Program-made: the position numbers and the translations under genes
Assembly: GCF_036014015.1 (NCBI RefSeq)
Contig: NZ_CP107905.1
Span: 4,960,001 to 5,024,000 of the forward strand
Direction: 5' to 3'
From: Streptomyces sp. NBC_00457
GTDB lineage: Bacteria; Actinomycetota; Actinomycetes; Streptomycetales; Streptomycetaceae
DNA length: 64,000 nt
The notes under the pieces: generated by a model
What the model was told of the DNA's origin: nothing
Seen by the model: the letters and a program-made list of their open reading frames with translations, nothing else
Database searches by the model: none
In this document: positions 53,577-61,114 of the stretch, piece by piece
How the letters are laid out: every line of letters starts with the position of its first letter
How positions within the stretch are numbered: position 1 is the stretch's first letter

Positions 53577-54374
53577 ATGACCGCCCCGATACCCAGGGAC
53601 ATCCCGGACCTGCCCGCGATTCCCGGAGTGCCCGCGCTGCTGCCCTCGCACGTCCCCGCCACAGCGGTGGTGCCTCCCGTACGGCGCCCGGTGGCCGCCG
53701 TGTTCCGGCTGCTGGTCGCCCTGATCGCGGCCGGAGCCGTAGCCATCGACCTGGCCCTGGGCAGCCCGCTCCGGGTGCTGAGCTACTTCACGATCCAGAG
53801 CAACATCCTGCTGGCCCTGGTCCTCACCCTCGCGGCCCGCCGCTCCTGGACCGCCCGCCGCCCGCTGCCGTCGGCCCTGACCGGCGCGGCACTCCTCTAC
53901 GTCGCGGTCACCGGCCTCGTCCACCACCTGCTGCTGGCGAACGCCGCGAGCCCGTTCTCAATGACCGACGAGATGGCGGCACCGACGGGCATACAGGCGA
54001 TCACCAACCAGGTACTGCACACGGCGACGCCGATCGCGGCGGTCCTGGACTGGCTGCTGCTGACGGCACCCGGCCACCTGCACCTGCGCCAGGCGGCGAC
54101 GTGGCTCCTCTACCCGCTCGCCTACCTGGCGTTCTCCCTCACCCGGGGCGAGCTGATCGTGCCCGGCACGCCGGCCCGCTACCTCTACCCCTTCCTCGAC
54201 GTCGGCCACCACGGCTACAAGAGCGTCCTCGGCAACGCCCTCCTCCTCGGCCTCGCCATCTACGCCCTGGCCGTCCTCCTGACAGCCCTCGACCACATCC
54301 GCCCGAACCCCCTCCGCCATCGCCCCCGCCACCGCACGAAAACCGGATTTCGTCTCCAGCCACCAGTGGGCTAA
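53577..54374 (+). CDS. Pr6Pr-family integral membrane protein
   Basis: 265 residues with about six membrane helices after a 35-residue Pro-rich cytoplasmic start. Motifs LSYFTIQSNILLALVL, HHLLLANAAS and a Y-x-F region YLYPFLDVGHHGYKSVLGN are the Pr6Pr hallmark. No function is known. ATG 53577. Last backbone gene before the tRNA-Pro insertion site. Confidence 0.8.
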   Translation: MTAPIPRDIPDLPAIPGVPALLPSHVPATAVVPPVRRPVAAVFRLLVALIAAGAVAIDLALGSPLRVLSYFTIQSNILLALVLTLAARRSWTARRPLPSALTGAALLYVAVTGLVHHLLLANAASPFSMTDEMAAPTGIQAITNQVLHTATPIAAVLDWLLLTAPGHLHLRQAATWLLYPLAYLAFSLTRGELIVPGTPARYLYPFLDVGHHGYKSVLGNALLLGLAIYALAVLLTALDHIRPNPLRHRPRHRTKTGFRLQPPVG

Positions 54375-54408
54375 AGTAAACGACGTCGCCGCCACGAGCA
54401 GCGACGAT

Positions 54409-54482
54409 CGGGGTGTAGCGCAGCTTGGCAGCGCGCTTCGTTCGGGACGAAGAGGTCGTGGGTTCAAATCCCGCCACCCCGA
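54409..54482 (+). tRNA. tRNA-Pro (anticodon CGG)
   Basis: Acceptor CGGGGTG (54409-54415) pairs with CACCCCG (54475-54481), discriminator A. The anticodon loop TTCGGGA sits on CTTCG/CGAAG, giving CGG for CCG codons. T arm GGTTCAAATCC. No encoded CCA. The 3' end is the likely left boundary of an integrated element. Confidence 0.96.
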
Positions 54483-54498
54483 CAGTGAAGTACCAGGT

Positions 54499-54533
54499 CA
54501 GGGGCCTGATCCGCAGCGCGGGTCGGGCCCCTG
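54499..54533 (+). terminator. tRNA-Pro terminator
   Basis: CAGGGGCC (54499-54506) pairs with GGCCCCTG (54526-54533), 17 bp after the tRNA. It belongs to the left end of the element if the border is in the tRNA. Confidence 0.55.
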
Positions 54534-54553
54534 AGTGGTTCCTGGAGATCGCT

Positions 54554-54593
54554 TGGGAGAAATCTGGGAGAAGATCTTGGTCGCCTTCTCCCA
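54554..54593. promoter_or_regulatory. Candidate integrase arm sites next to the tRNA
   Basis: TGGGAGAA at 54554-54561 and 54565-54572 (11 bp apart, one helical turn) and inverted at 54586-54593, about 70-110 bp from the tRNA 3' end. The layout suits an arm-binding domain, but no protein site is known for comparison. Confidence 0.4.
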
Positions 54594-54725
54594 GGAGCAG
54601 TCTCCAGTGCCGCAGGAAGAGCGGCGCTCGAGCGCCCTCGGACCTGCGCGTTCGCGAATCCAGGGCTCGTAGCTGACCAGGAACACCGCGGCGGGCCGCC
54701 CCAACGGTCGTTAGGAACACCGCAC

Positions 54726-55415
54726 ATGGCAGGTCATCGCTCAGCGTCTCCCCACGACCACGCCCGTGCGCTCGCCCAGCGGGTACGTGCGTTAAGGGAA
54801 GACCGTGGGTGGACGCGGGAACGGCTGGCGGAGGAGGCAGGCATCGCCGTCGGGACGCTGGGCCGCCTGGAGAGCGAGGGAGCGATCCAGCCAGGTTTCC
54901 TGACCGTTGGCGCAGTGGCCGAGGCTCTTGCGGTCTCTCTCGATGATCTGTTCCGGGCGACCCAGGTCGCGCCCGTCACGCCCGGTCTCTGGTCAGCCGG
55001 ATACGAAGGGCGGGACATCGAGTCGTTCGTCGCCTCGCTCGTCGAGAGCCGCATCAGTGTCGTGGCGGACGTACGGCTCACCCCGATCAGCCGCAAGAAG
55101 GGCTTCAGCAAGACCCGCCTCGGGGAGGCTCTAGCCGAAGCCGGCATCGAGTACACGCACCTGCGTGGCCTGGGGAATCCCAAGGACAACCGGGAGCCCT
55201 TCTGGGACGGCCGCGTCGAAGTGGGCCGAGCGCGCTTCCGCGGCCTGCTGCGGTCCGAGGAGGCGCAGTCCGACCTCGATCGCCTCGCGGAACACGCCCG
55301 GTCGTCGCGAGTCGCGGTGCTGTGCTTCGAGAAGGACGAGAGCCGCTGCCACCGGCAGGTCGTCCTGGAAACGGTTCGCAGCCGGGTCTCAGTGCCGGTG
55401 GATCCCCTGGCCTGA
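54726..55415 (+). CDS. XRE helix-turn-helix fused to DUF488
   Basis: 229 residues. Residues 12-70 form an XRE-type HTH (RVRALREDRGWTRERLAEEAG, VGTLGRLE). Residues about 85-225 are DUF488: SAGYEGRDIESFVASLV, DVRLTPISRKKGFSKTRL, HLRGLGNPKDNREPF, and CFEKDESRCHR. DUF488 proteins are found in defence islands and elsewhere; no reaction is established. ATG 54726. First gene after the tRNA, followed by the partner gene 88 bp downstream in the same direction. Confidence 0.75.
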   Translation: MAGHRSASPHDHARALAQRVRALREDRGWTRERLAEEAGIAVGTLGRLESEGAIQPGFLTVGAVAEALAVSLDDLFRATQVAPVTPGLWSAGYEGRDIESFVASLVESRISVVADVRLTPISRKKGFSKTRLGEALAEAGIEYTHLRGLGNPKDNREPFWDGRVEVGRARFRGLLRSEEAQSDLDRLAEHARSSRVAVLCFEKDESRCHRQVVLETVRSRVSVPVDPLA

Positions 55416-55503
55416 CTTCGTCCCCGGCTTTCGCACGCGCCCTTGCCAGCGGTGCATGCCTCTCTTCCAATCGGATCGGGGAGACCGATGGAGGGGGCAT
55501 GCC

Positions 55504-56337
55504 ATGGCGTCGTCGGCATTCGGGAAACGGCAACGCGCACGGATCATGATCACGGTCAAGACGTATCCAGAGCTGTCCAACAAGTACCGCGAGACCAGCT
55601 GCGTGGCCGGCATACGCCTGGACCAGGGCGAGCCGCAGCACGTACGGCTCTTCCCGGTGCCCTTCCGACTCCTGAGCGAGGAAGCCCAGTTCTCCAAGTA
55701 CTCGATCATCGAAGTCGACGTCGAACCGCACCGCCCGGAGCGAGACTCCCGCCCAGAGAGCTTCCGGCCCGACCTCGACACGTTGGAGATCGTGGGTGAG
55801 GTACCGTCCGACGGCGGCTGGAAGAAGCGGTACCGGCATGTGGAACCGCTGGTCGCCCCGTCGCTCTGCGCCATCAAACGGGATCAGGAGAAGCGAGGAA
55901 CGTCCCTCGGCGTCTTCCAACCCGCCGAGATCACCCGCTTCCGGCTGGACCCCGCCGAGCCCTGGTCCATCTCCAAGGCCGCCTTTGCCGACCAACTGGA
56001 CCTGTTCGAGCAGGAGCTGAATCCGCTGGAGTGGGTGCCGCTCGACTTCCGCTACAGCTTCCGCTGCGCCGACGACGACTGTCCGACCCACGACATGGGG
56101 CTGAAGGACTGGGAGGCCGGCCAGTCGTACCGCAAGTTCCTGCGCAAGTACGGCGAGCGTGGGGTCCGTGAGGCACTGCGCGACACTTGGTACGACCGGA
56201 TGTGCGCCCCGAACCGGGCCGTCCACTTCTTTGTCGGCAACATCGCGGCCCATCCCAAGACCTTCATGCTGCTGGCCGTCTTCTACCCGGAGCGGAAGGT
56301 CGTCGAGTACGTACAGGACAGTCTGTTCGGTGAGTGA
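55504..56337 (+). CDS. Unrecognised protein paired with HTH-DUF488
   Basis: 277 residues from ATG 55504, with GGAGGGG 5-12 bp upstream. Recognisable features: an N-terminal KTYPELSNKYRETSCVAGIRL block, LFPVPFRLLSEEAQFSKYS, DLDTLEIVGEVPSDGGWKKR, and a possible zinc site CADDDCPTH near residue 190. No membrane segment. I do not recognise the family. Position after the HTH-DUF488 gene and inside the element suggests a two-gene accessory system, possibly a toxin/antitoxin or defence pair; this is inference. Confidence 0.6.
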   Translation: MASSAFGKRQRARIMITVKTYPELSNKYRETSCVAGIRLDQGEPQHVRLFPVPFRLLSEEAQFSKYSIIEVDVEPHRPERDSRPESFRPDLDTLEIVGEVPSDGGWKKRYRHVEPLVAPSLCAIKRDQEKRGTSLGVFQPAEITRFRLDPAEPWSISKAAFADQLDLFEQELNPLEWVPLDFRYSFRCADDDCPTHDMGLKDWEAGQSYRKFLRKYGERGVREALRDTWYDRMCAPNRAVHFFVGNIAAHPKTFMLLAVFYPERKVVEYVQDSLFGE

Positions 56338-56677
56338 CGCGCTCCTGCGGGAGATTCAGGCGGACTTGCTGTTTTGCTGCGCGTCGCTCACTTCTGACAC
56401 CCCCGACTGCTTCAGAAATCGGGGCACCTTCTTCAAGCGGGGCTCCCGGCCGAAGAACGCCCGTGGCTGGCGGTGAACTCGAAGGGCACCTGATCTTCCA
56501 CGAGGCGAGCCACTCGTCCTGGGAACAGCATGTCTTTCGGCCGTTGCTGTCGGCGCACTGGCTAAAGCTGTCGTGTGCACAGGACTTCGAAAGTCCTGTG
56601 CACACGACGAAGCACCCATGGAAAGCAAGCCCCTTTGAGGCCCGTTCAGACGGCCGGAGGGATCCCTGCTGGGGTGC
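56338..56677. other. Gap between convergent cargo and hypothetical gene, with an 18-bp inverted repeat
   Basis: 340 bp with no gene. Bases 56570-56587 pair perfectly with 56591-56608 around a 3-base centre (CGA); the arm begins GTCGTGTGCACAGG. It lies between a rightward and a leftward gene and has no T run. Possible two-way terminator, recombination site or binding site. Confidence 0.6.
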
Positions 56678-57130
56678 TCAGTTCATCCGCTTCAGGTCCC
56701 GGGCGCTCATGCCGAACAGCACATTCGGCTGCGCGTACTTGAAGGTGTAGCCGGCGACGAGAGCGGCGGCGATGAACTCGCCATTGGTGACGTACCTGCC
56801 GGTTGCCCGCTCCATCACGTGTTTCACGCTGTAGCTGCTGGCGGCAGGGGTCCTGATCGGCGTGATGTTCTCGCGCAGCCACGCGGCCGTCTCCATCACC
56901 ATGGCCACGCCTCCAGCCAACTCCTCGCGGCCGGCAGCGAGGTCGGTCCGGCGCTGCTCGGCCGTCTTGCGAAGGGGATCGAAGACGCCGATGCCGAAGG
57001 AGTTGAGCCGCGGATGCTGCTGCATCACCTCGGCCAAGGCAGTGATCTGTCGTCGGGCCTCCAGATACGCCGTTCCGCTGGCTGTCTGGTGGGCGTGAAT
57101 CTCAGCCTTGTGGCGACGGTTCCTGGTCAT
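56678..57130 (-). CDS. Conserved-looking hypothetical protein of the element
   Basis: 150 residues from ATG 57130 (GGAG 6 bp upstream); an alternative ATG is at 57142. It starts MTRNRRHKAEIHAHQ (basic), then a helical middle (GTAYLEARRQITALAEVMQQ) and a C-terminal YVTNGEFIAAALVAGYTFKYA. No membrane helix or known motif. The frame stays open upstream to 57535 but reads as unlikely protein. Family not recognised. The 57131-57435 stretch before the integrase shows nothing. Confidence 0.55.
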   Translation of the reverse strand: MTRNRRHKAEIHAHQTASGTAYLEARRQITALAEVMQQHPRLNSFGIGVFDPLRKTAEQRRTDLAAGREELAGGVAMVMETAAWLRENITPIRTPAASSYSVKHVMERATGRYVTNGEFIAAALVAGYTFKYAQPNVLFGMSARDLKRMN

Positions 57131-57435
57131 CGTGCGCTCCATCTGGCGGGACGCCCCACGTCCACCCCGCAGCGGATACTTGGATGACCTGGCGGAACGC
57201 TGCTGCGCGATTCGGGGAACCTTGTCTTCGCCGCCACGATGGACGTGGGCCACCATGACTCGGAGCGGGCAGGCGCGATCTGCCATGCGCAGCATACGCC
57301 CCAGCCCAGCACCGTCCCACCAATTCGGGGCAATTCGCCGACGCCATACCAGTACCAGTACCGAGGCCACCGATCCGCACACGTCGCGCGTCAGACGGGC
57401 TCCATTCGAGGTAACCGGAGCCCGTCTCCCGACCA

Positions 57436-58953
57436 TCAGGCCATCGTCGTGGCACGAGCGCGCAGCAGCCGATCGAGTACGGCGACCGGCGAGCGCGGGT
57501 TCAGGTCTCGACGGACGTCGAGCGCTGCTTCCCACTGCACGGTCAGGCCGGCCTTGAGACGCTCACGCATGCCAGGGGTCACGTGGGCGTAGCGCGCCGA
57601 GACCGAGCCGTCGATGTGGCCCATGCGCTCGTCCATCAGCACCTTCTCGGTGCCGAGGTCCTCCATGTGCGTGCGGTGGGAGTGCCGCAGGCCATGCGGG
57701 GTGAGCCCCTTGGCGATGGGCAGCCAGCAGGTGTTGGCCCGGCCGTGGGCGTTGCGGCCACGCACTGGGACACCCGGCCAGGGCTCGCCGAGCAGCGGGA
57801 CCGGGCGGGCCTCCTGAGGTGCCTTCTTCGGGTACCAGCCGGAGGTGGCAGGCGCGAACAGCCACGTGGCGAAGCCATTGCGGCGCCAGTGGGCGGCATT
57901 CTCCGTCGGGGTGCCGCCGCGGACGAAGTTCAGCTCGACGATGGCGAGTTCGACGCGGGCGCGGGTGTCCTCCTGTACGCGTTCGGGGTGGTTGAGCACG
58001 TTGGACACCGTGCCGGTGGAGACGCCTGCGCGGCGGGCGACATCCACGAGCTTGGCACCGGTGTGTCCGCCAGTGCGGGCGGTGCCCTGGCCGCGGAAGA
58101 CATAACGCTTGCCGTGGCAGAGGCACGGCGTTGGCCTCGTACGGGCAATGTGGTCGGCGACCAGGGCCGACAGCCAGTCCATCGCGTCGATGGTGCGGTA
58201 GCTGTCGTCCTTGGGCGGGCAGCGGATCAGCTCGCCCCAGTCCAGCTCGTACAGCTGGTGTTCCACGCGTATGGCGCCGGGCCGGGCGAACTCGGTCTCC
58301 AGGCCGACGATTTCGCCCCACCGCATCCCCGTGTAGCCCTTGAGGATCACGGCGACGAACTCGTCGTCGCGGCCGGACAGCAGGGCTGCGCGTTCGGCGA
58401 TGAGGAGCAGACCGAGCGGGTCGGTGATGACCTTCTCGGGGCCGCGGTCGCGGGAGCGGCCGGCGCGTTTGCCGCGCCCGCGCCGCTTCGCTGCGGGGTT
58501 GGAGGCGATGAGGCCCTCGTCCACGGCGTCTTCCAGGATGAGGTGGAGTGTCGAGCGCCACGTCTTGACGCTGGATGCCGCGTAGGCGGCCTTCTCGCGC
58601 TTCTCCCAGGTGTCCACGTCCGAGCGGAGGATGCCGGCAAGGGCCTTGCCCTCGAACTCGGGGAGCAGGTGCTCCTCGATGTGGCGCCGGTAGTTCTGCA
58701 TGGTGGACGCGGCCAGGTCCTGGGCGTCGTACCAGCGGCTGGCGTATTCGCCGAAGGTCTCCTGCCCGGCCGCCGGGTCTCGCCAGGTGCCGCGTCGGAC
58801 CTTGGCCTCTTCTTCATCGGCGGCATGCTTGGCCTCCCGCTTGGTGGCGAACTTGACCACCGCGCCCGTCGGGTCGACGACGGTGCCGTACTTGCCTTCG
58901 CTGACCTTGTACCTGCCGCGCCAGTAGCTGCCGCGCTTCTCGGCGAAGCCCAC
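57436..58953 (-). CDS. Tyrosine recombinase (integrase) with an embedded LacI-type HTH
   Basis: 505 residues, longer than the usual 370-460. N-terminal SAM-like core-binding domain (TFGEYASRWYDAQDL; residues about 65-170). Catalytic box I Arg is in GYTGMRWGE (near 209); between it and box II lies a LacI-type DNA-binding domain, VDVARRAGVSTGTVSNVLNH (about 299-345). Box II is HGLRHSH (near 421), the nucleophile Tyr is in ARYAHV (near 453). Probably active. Leftward, downstream of the excisionase-like gene; integration target inferred to be tRNA-Pro(CGG). Confidence 0.92.
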   Translation of the reverse strand: MGFAEKRGSYWRGRYKVSEGKYGTVVDPTGAVVKFATKREAKHAADEEEAKVRRGTWRDPAAGQETFGEYASRWYDAQDLAASTMQNYRRHIEEHLLPEFEGKALAGILRSDVDTWEKREKAAYAASSVKTWRSTLHLILEDAVDEGLIASNPAAKRRGRGKRAGRSRDRGPEKVITDPLGLLLIAERAALLSGRDDEFVAVILKGYTGMRWGEIVGLETEFARPGAIRVEHQLYELDWGELIRCPPKDDSYRTIDAMDWLSALVADHIARTRPTPCLCHGKRYVFRGQGTARTGGHTGAKLVDVARRAGVSTGTVSNVLNHPERVQEDTRARVELAIVELNFVRGGTPTENAAHWRRNGFATWLFAPATSGWYPKKAPQEARPVPLLGEPWPGVPVRGRNAHGRANTCWLPIAKGLTPHGLRHSHRTHMEDLGTEKVLMDERMGHIDGSVSARYAHVTPGMRERLKAGLTVQWEAALDVRRDLNPRSPVAVLDRLLRARATTMA

Positions 58954-58992
58954 GCCTTTCGCCCTCTCCTTTCCTGTGGCTGGTGCGTCGTG

Positions 58993-59373
58993 CTAGGCGG
59001 CGGTGCCGTACTGGGACCTTCGGGGCGGTCGGGCTCGAAGACGTGGCGAGACGCCGGACTGACGGACGGCACGCTGAGGTGCTGTGGTCCGCCCGGCATG
59101 GGGTATTTGTGACGGGCTGCGCGGTGCTGCCTGCGCCGGCGTCTCCTCGTGGATGCGGATGATCTCGGCGAGGTGGTCCGCGGTGAAGCGGTAGGAGCGG
59201 CCGACCCGCGTGTGCGGGATCAGGCGGCGGCGTGCGCGGTCCTTGACCCACCAGGCGGAGCAGCCGAGGGTCTCGGCGATCTCCTCGGGGCGGTAGAGGC
59301 GGGGCAAGCGGGCTTCGCCTTCGGCGCGGCGAGGGAGGCGCGCAAGGGCAGCGGGCATCGCGGGGTGGTCCAA
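58993..59373 (-). CDS. Excisionase-like helix-turn-helix protein
   Basis: 126 residues with a MerR/Xis-type HTH: LYRPEEIAETLGCSAWWVKDRARRRLIPHTRVGRSYRF (helix_turn_helix_17 family). The C-terminus is basic and unstructured. It is 39 bp upstream of the integrase gene and probably controls excision. Confidence 0.8.
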   Translation of the reverse strand: MDHPAMPAALARLPRRAEGEARLPRLYRPEEIAETLGCSAWWVKDRARRRLIPHTRVGRSYRFTADHLAEIIRIHEETPAQAAPRSPSQIPHAGRTTAPQRAVRQSGVSPRLRARPPRRSQYGTAA

Positions 59374-59402
59374 GAGGGCGGGGTCCTTACGTGGTGGTGG
59401 GC

Positions 59403-59711
59403 TTACTTGGTCAGCGGTGCTGGGCTCGCCACTTCCAGAGCGCTCGGCCCCTGCAAGAGCACGAGGGGCGAGACGAGAAGGGCTTCGGCGATCGCGACGA
59501 GGTCGTCGACGTCGCAGCGCCGCTGGGCACGTTCGATTCGGGACAGCATCGTGTTGGACATCGGACGGCCAAGGGCCGTGACACGGTCGGCCAACTGACG
59601 CTGGGCGAGACCGCGTTCGGTACGGAGGATTTCGATGGTGTGAGCGGTCCGTATTCCTGCCGGACCCATTTCCAGAGAACGTGCTGCCATAGCTCCAGTT
59701 GTAGCGTGCAT
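59403..59711 (-). CDS. XRE-family repressor
   Basis: 102 residues with HTH IEILRTERGLAQRQLADRVT and SNTMLSRIERAQRRCDVDDLVAIAEAL. Small phage-type repressors regulate element excision and replication. The start ATG at 59711 is followed upstream by an operator-like repeat (59719-59738). Leftward with xis and int, divergent from the replication operon. Confidence 0.8.
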   Translation of the reverse strand: MHATTGAMAARSLEMGPAGIRTAHTIEILRTERGLAQRQLADRVTALGRPMSNTMLSRIERAQRRCDVDDLVAIAEALLVSPLVLLQGPSALEVASPAPLTK

Positions 59712-59718
59712 TCGCCGG

Positions 59719-59944
59719 TTTGGTTAACCGGCGATCGTCGGCTATGTTGCGCCCGCTTGGTCAGCGAGCAGGGCGAAATTCCAGTCCCCACTCTGATGTC
59801 GCGCGACCTCGCGCAGACGTCTCGATGCACTTCTGACGTGGGGTGTTGTGTTGTAGCTTCGCCGTCGCAAGCGCGTCAACGGCTTCCCGATGTGATGCTT
59901 CTGGCTCGGTCGACGGGGCAACTATTTGGTCAACCGGCGATCGT
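59719..59944. promoter_or_regulatory. Two 20-bp operator-like repeats in the XRE/rep divergent region
   Basis: TTTGGTTAACCGGCGATCGT at 59719-59738 and TTTGGTCAACCGGCGATCGT at 59925-59944, one difference, 206 bp apart. The first begins 8 bp above the XRE start codon and overlaps an inverted repeat GCCGGTT-N5-AACCGGC (59714-59732). The 482-bp divergent region (59712-60193) has no other gene. Confidence 0.7.
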
Positions 59945-60193
59945 GCCCTACGGTTTTGCTCCCGCCCGTTACCAGCCTGATTTCCTGCGGCCTTTCTGCC
60001 GTGAGAGATTGCGCCGGATCGGGCTGGACTTGCGAGACCTGGGTGTGGCTATGTTGACGACACCCGCCGGAACGGCAGTCGGTTCGCAGCGCACTCCGCG
60101 CCAACAGCCCGACCCTTCCGTTCGAATCCCGCCCCTATCGACGGTGAGCCGTGGTGTCCGCCCACAGGCCACCGAGTGAGGACCGCCCCGCTC

Positions 60194-61114
60194 TTGGCAC
60201 GAATCCGCACCATCAAGCCCGAAGCCTTCGTCTCCGAGTCCTTGGCCGCCGTCTCCCTGACCGCGGAACGCACCTTCCTCGGCCTGCTCACTCAGGCCGA
60301 CGACCAGGGCCGCCATCGCGACCACGCCGCGATCGTCGCGGGCCAGCTGTGGGTCCTGCGCCCGGAGCACACCCCAGCCGATGTCGAGACGGACCTCGCC
60401 CAGCTCGCCGACGCCGGGCTGATCTGCCGCTACAAGGGGCCCGACGACAAGCGATACCTGCACATCGTCACCTGGAGCCGGCATCAGAAAATCAACCGGC
60501 CGAGCAAGAGCCGCCTTCCCGCCTGCCCGCACCACGACACTCCAGCCGGAGCCGCGTCGGGCGCCGCAGGGGTCGGCTTCACGGAGCCCTCACTGCCGCC
60601 TCACGGAACCCTCCGTGAAGATGCCCGCGAGATGCGTGAGCCCGCACTGAATCCCGGTGCCGATGACGAATCCGCAGGTCAGGGCGGTTTCACGGAGTCC
60701 TCCCTGAGGGCTCACGGAGGACTCCAGGAGCCGTCGGTGAAGCCTCACTGTCCGGATCTAGGACCTAGGATCATGGATCTAGGAGATACCCCTTCGGGGG
60801 GCGCAAGCGCCCCCGCACCCGACACCGTCTCGGCCAAGCAACTCATCGCCGAGTACGCCGCCGCCTGTGCCCACCGCCCGCCCAAGGACATCCTGGGCCA
60901 TCTCGGCCGGGAGGTGCACAAGCTGCTCGGCGAGGGCATCGCCCCCGCCCACATCCGAGCCGGGCTCGAACGGCACCGGGCCAAGGGACTGCACCCCCGC
61001 ACCCTGCCGAGCGTCGTCCATGAGGCCATGAACGCCACACCCACGGCGGCGGTTGTCCACAGGCCGTGGACGAACCCCACCGATGCCGACGCCGCCTACG
61101 GAGGTGAACTCTGA
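60194..61114 (+). CDS. DnaD/phage-O-like replication initiator
   Basis: 306 residues from TTG 60194 (ARIRTIKPEAF, the family start; GAGTGAGG about 11 bp upstream). Residues 1-105 are a winged-helix domain (SLTAERTFLGLLTQADDQGR; RYLHIVTWSRHQKINRPSKS). A Pro/Ser/His-rich linker (about 110-215) follows and a C-terminal DnaD-like helical domain (AKQLIAEYAAACAHRPP...). The linker-coding DNA holds iteron-like repeats, as in lambda O. The gene is followed by an overlapping DnaC-like ATPase gene. It likely directs element replication. Confidence 0.75.
   Translation: MARIRTIKPEAFVSESLAAVSLTAERTFLGLLTQADDQGRHRDHAAIVAGQLWVLRPEHTPADVETDLAQLADAGLICRYKGPDDKRYLHIVTWSRHQKINRPSKSRLPACPHHDTPAGAASGAAGVGFTEPSLPPHGTLREDAREMREPALNPGADDESAGQGGFTESSLRAHGGLQEPSVKPHCPDLGPRIMDLGDTPSGGASAPAPDTVSAKQLIAEYAAACAHRPPKDILGHLGREVHKLLGEGIAPAHIRAGLERHRAKGLHPRTLPSVVHEAMNATPTAAVVHRPWTNPTDADAAYGGEL
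60578..60814. other. Candidate replication origin within the initiator gene
   Basis: TTCACGGAG or close variants occur at 60578, 60602, 60612 (inverted), 60688, 60712 and 60734 (inverted, one change). These are followed by a direct repeat GGATCTAGGA (60754-60763 and 60775-60784) in a less GC-rich patch and a perfect 7-bp hairpin (60797-60803 with 60808-60814). This matches iterons plus an unwinding region. Confidence 0.55.

Noticed and set aside
56678..57535. 285-residue version of the hypothetical protein
   Set aside because: The N-terminal half has no ribosome site and reads like non-coding DNA; ATG 57130 has GGAG upstream.
59391..60179. 262-residue rightward frame across the XRE gene and the operator region
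   Set aside because: Antisense to the XRE gene and includes the control region; no motif and poor codon use.
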